From the NCBI RefSeq assembly GCF_014117265.1, contig NZ_CP059833.1, forward strand, positions 1,395,069-1,459,068: DNA of 64,000 bases, read 5' to 3'. The notes beneath the pieces are model-generated. The model was not told the origin of the DNA. It did not search any database and was given only the letters and a program-made list of their open reading frames with translations. The stretch's first letter is position 1. Every line of letters starts with the position of its first letter. This document shows, piece by piece, positions 62,967-64,000 of the stretch. The DNA comes from Corynebacterium hindlerae. Lineage in GTDB: Bacteria > Actinomycetota > Actinomycetes > Mycobacteriales > Mycobacteriaceae. The translations under genes and the position numbers were made by a program.

Positions 62967-63989
62967 TTAACCTTTCGTCTCTTCGAAATAGCTTCCCACT
63001 GCGGAACCCAATTCAGGGAGACCGCCTAGGGAAATGCGGTAAGAAATGTTGCTAATACGTTCATCGAAGTCTCCGCTGAGCCGCGGGAAATTCGTGTCAA
63101 CGTTGTAAAAGGCAATAGGTGTACGCAGCAACCAACGAGTTGTGTAAAGGTGTTGATTTTCAGCGATGATGCCAACCCGAGCGAGCTTGGTCTCCAGTAA
63201 TTCCGCCGCATGGGCGTCGTGAAGCTGCGAGCGGAGCCCGTCAATTGCCTCCATGAGGGTCTCGCCCCCTTCGGCGGTTTTTGTTACCTGGAGGGACGCG
63301 AAGAGTAAGTTTTTGCCCAGAGTTGCTTGCAGTTGTGATAACGAGGAGATTATGTGAGATCGTTCTTCACTAGAAGTTGTTTTCACTTCAATATCGCAGG
63401 TAGCGAAGGTAAAGTCGTGTTCTTCTGCGAGTGGCCCCAGCCATGCAGCGACGGCTTCGTCGACGGTTTTGAGCCCACTGCGGACAAGGTGACGGAGAAC
63501 CATAACCTCACCTAGCAGGCCAATTTCAGTTGCCTGGGAAACCATTTTGAAGCCTTGCAGCAATTCACGAAAGCCTGAGACGGAGTCTCGAATTGCGACC
63601 ACAGGGGAGACTCCGTATTGCTGGATCAGCGTGGCGATGTTGCGGAGGAAGTAATAAGGCGCGGTGAGATTGGATCCGTCAACGAGAACTTCGACGATCG
63701 CTTTCTCGGCGTCATCGAAGCGCTCTTCCTTGCGCAATCGGAGATTCCTCAGATCGCCGATGCCGGTCTGGTCTTTTTCAAAGTCGAAGCCGCTAGCTTC
63801 GACGCGTAAACCAAGGTAACGCTCACGAGGATTGATAATGAGACTGACGTCAGTTCCCTGTTGCAAGGAGATATCGGTCAATTCGCCGGTTGCCCAGCGG
63901 TTCTCAATCCAGGAAATCGGCAAATATTTCTGCCCAAGACCGGCTGTCATCGGTCCGGTAACGGCGCCTTCGCGGTGTTCCAGGCTCAT
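62967..63989 (-). CDS. PD-(D/E)XK motif protein (DUF4420), restriction nuclease of the Z1 system
   Basis: 340 residues. The nuclease core is EIGLLGEVMVLRHL (Glu161), EEHDFTF (Asp192) and DIEVKTTSSEER (Glu201, Lys203), the E...D-ExK pattern of the DUF4420 family. GAGAGCGTCG at the window edge provides an RBS for the ATG at 63989, so the gene is complete. It would be the DNA-cutting subunit working with the Z1 helicase encoded 3 bp downstream. Other members of the set (GHKL ATPase, methylase, AIPR protein) are expected upstream, outside the window. Confidence 0.88.
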   Translation of the reverse strand: MSLEHREGAVTGPMTAGLGQKYLPISWIENRWATGELTDISLQQGTDVSLIINPRERYLGLRVEASGFDFEKDQTGIGDLRNLRLRKEERFDDAEKAIVEVLVDGSNLTAPYYFLRNIATLIQQYGVSPVVAIRDSVSGFRELLQGFKMVSQATEIGLLGEVMVLRHLVRSGLKTVDEAVAAWLGPLAEEHDFTFATCDIEVKTTSSEERSHIISSLSQLQATLGKNLLFASLQVTKTAEGGETLMEAIDGLRSQLHDAHAAELLETKLARVGIIAENQHLYTTRWLLRTPIAFYNVDTNFPRLSGDFDERISNISYRISLGGLPELGSAVGSYFEETKG

Positions 63990-64000
63990 CGACGCTCTCC

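Overview
The window is a stretch of chromosome from a moderately high-GC actinobacterium, almost certainly a Corynebacterium. The reasons are a 16S-23S-5S rRNA operon whose spacer has no tRNA, a gene block colinear with the mycobacterial Rv0046c-Rv0058 region (inositol-3-phosphate synthase, DUF5318, PonA, GT87 membrane protein, S6, SSB, L9, DnaB), an MscCG-type mechanosensitive channel and a MalR-like MarR regulator. I do not name a species. || 1-12.9 kb: the end of an FtsX-type ABC permease, then a catabolic island for homoprotocatechuate (3,4-dihydroxyphenylacetate). A leftward operon encodes an FAH/RraA fusion protein, a GntR/FCD regulator, CHMS dehydrogenase (HpaE), an extradiol dioxygenase (HpaD), hydratase (HpaH), aldolase (HpaI) and succinate-semialdehyde dehydrogenase. 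Together they would take the ring-cleaved diacid to pyruvate and succinate. Rightward lie an MHS-type aromatic-acid transporter and a single-component FAD monooxygenase that probably supplies the dihydroxy substrate. A shared ATCrTATAyGAT-like palindrome precedes both transcription units. || 12.9-15.2 kb: a graveyard with a strong terminator, a decayed IS1249-like element with its inverted repeats, one copy of a two-hairpin intergenic repeat, and an intact IS3-family element with a programmed -1 frameshift site. || 15.2-20.9 kb: the rRNA operon on the minus strand, with leader, spacer and tandem terminators. || 20.9-32.7 kb: a GntR/ABC/membrane-protein operon, a NYN-domain protein, PspA, thioredoxin, a copper-handling pair (CopZ, CopA with a CsoR-type operator), an MFS permease, an FAH hydrolase, DnaB and a TetR regulator. 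|| 32.7-41.6 kb: a GH13 hydrolase divergent from tetR, a 0.67-kb non-coding stretch with five DnaA boxes and a 32-bp inverted repeat, then rplI-ssb-rpsF, a GT87 membrane protein with a coupled small membrane protein, PonA, DUF5318 and Ino1. || 41.6-58.5 kb: malR-usp-SDR, lipocalin, DUF222/HNH protein, TrhO, VanZ, DUF4272, 2H phosphoesterase, Nei-type glycosylase, a Fic protein between two 69-bp direct repeats, MscCG, a BglG-type antiterminator with an RAT-like RNA site in its leader, a PTS EIICB permease, photolyase and a YbjN-type protein. || 58.7-64 kb: a visibly less GC-rich accessory block on the minus strand with a DUF4420 PD-(D/E)XK nuclease, a Z1-domain helicase and a NYN-domain putative RNase. 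The first two belong to the MutL/MORC-ATPase-associated restriction systems; the rest of the operon should lie beyond the right edge.
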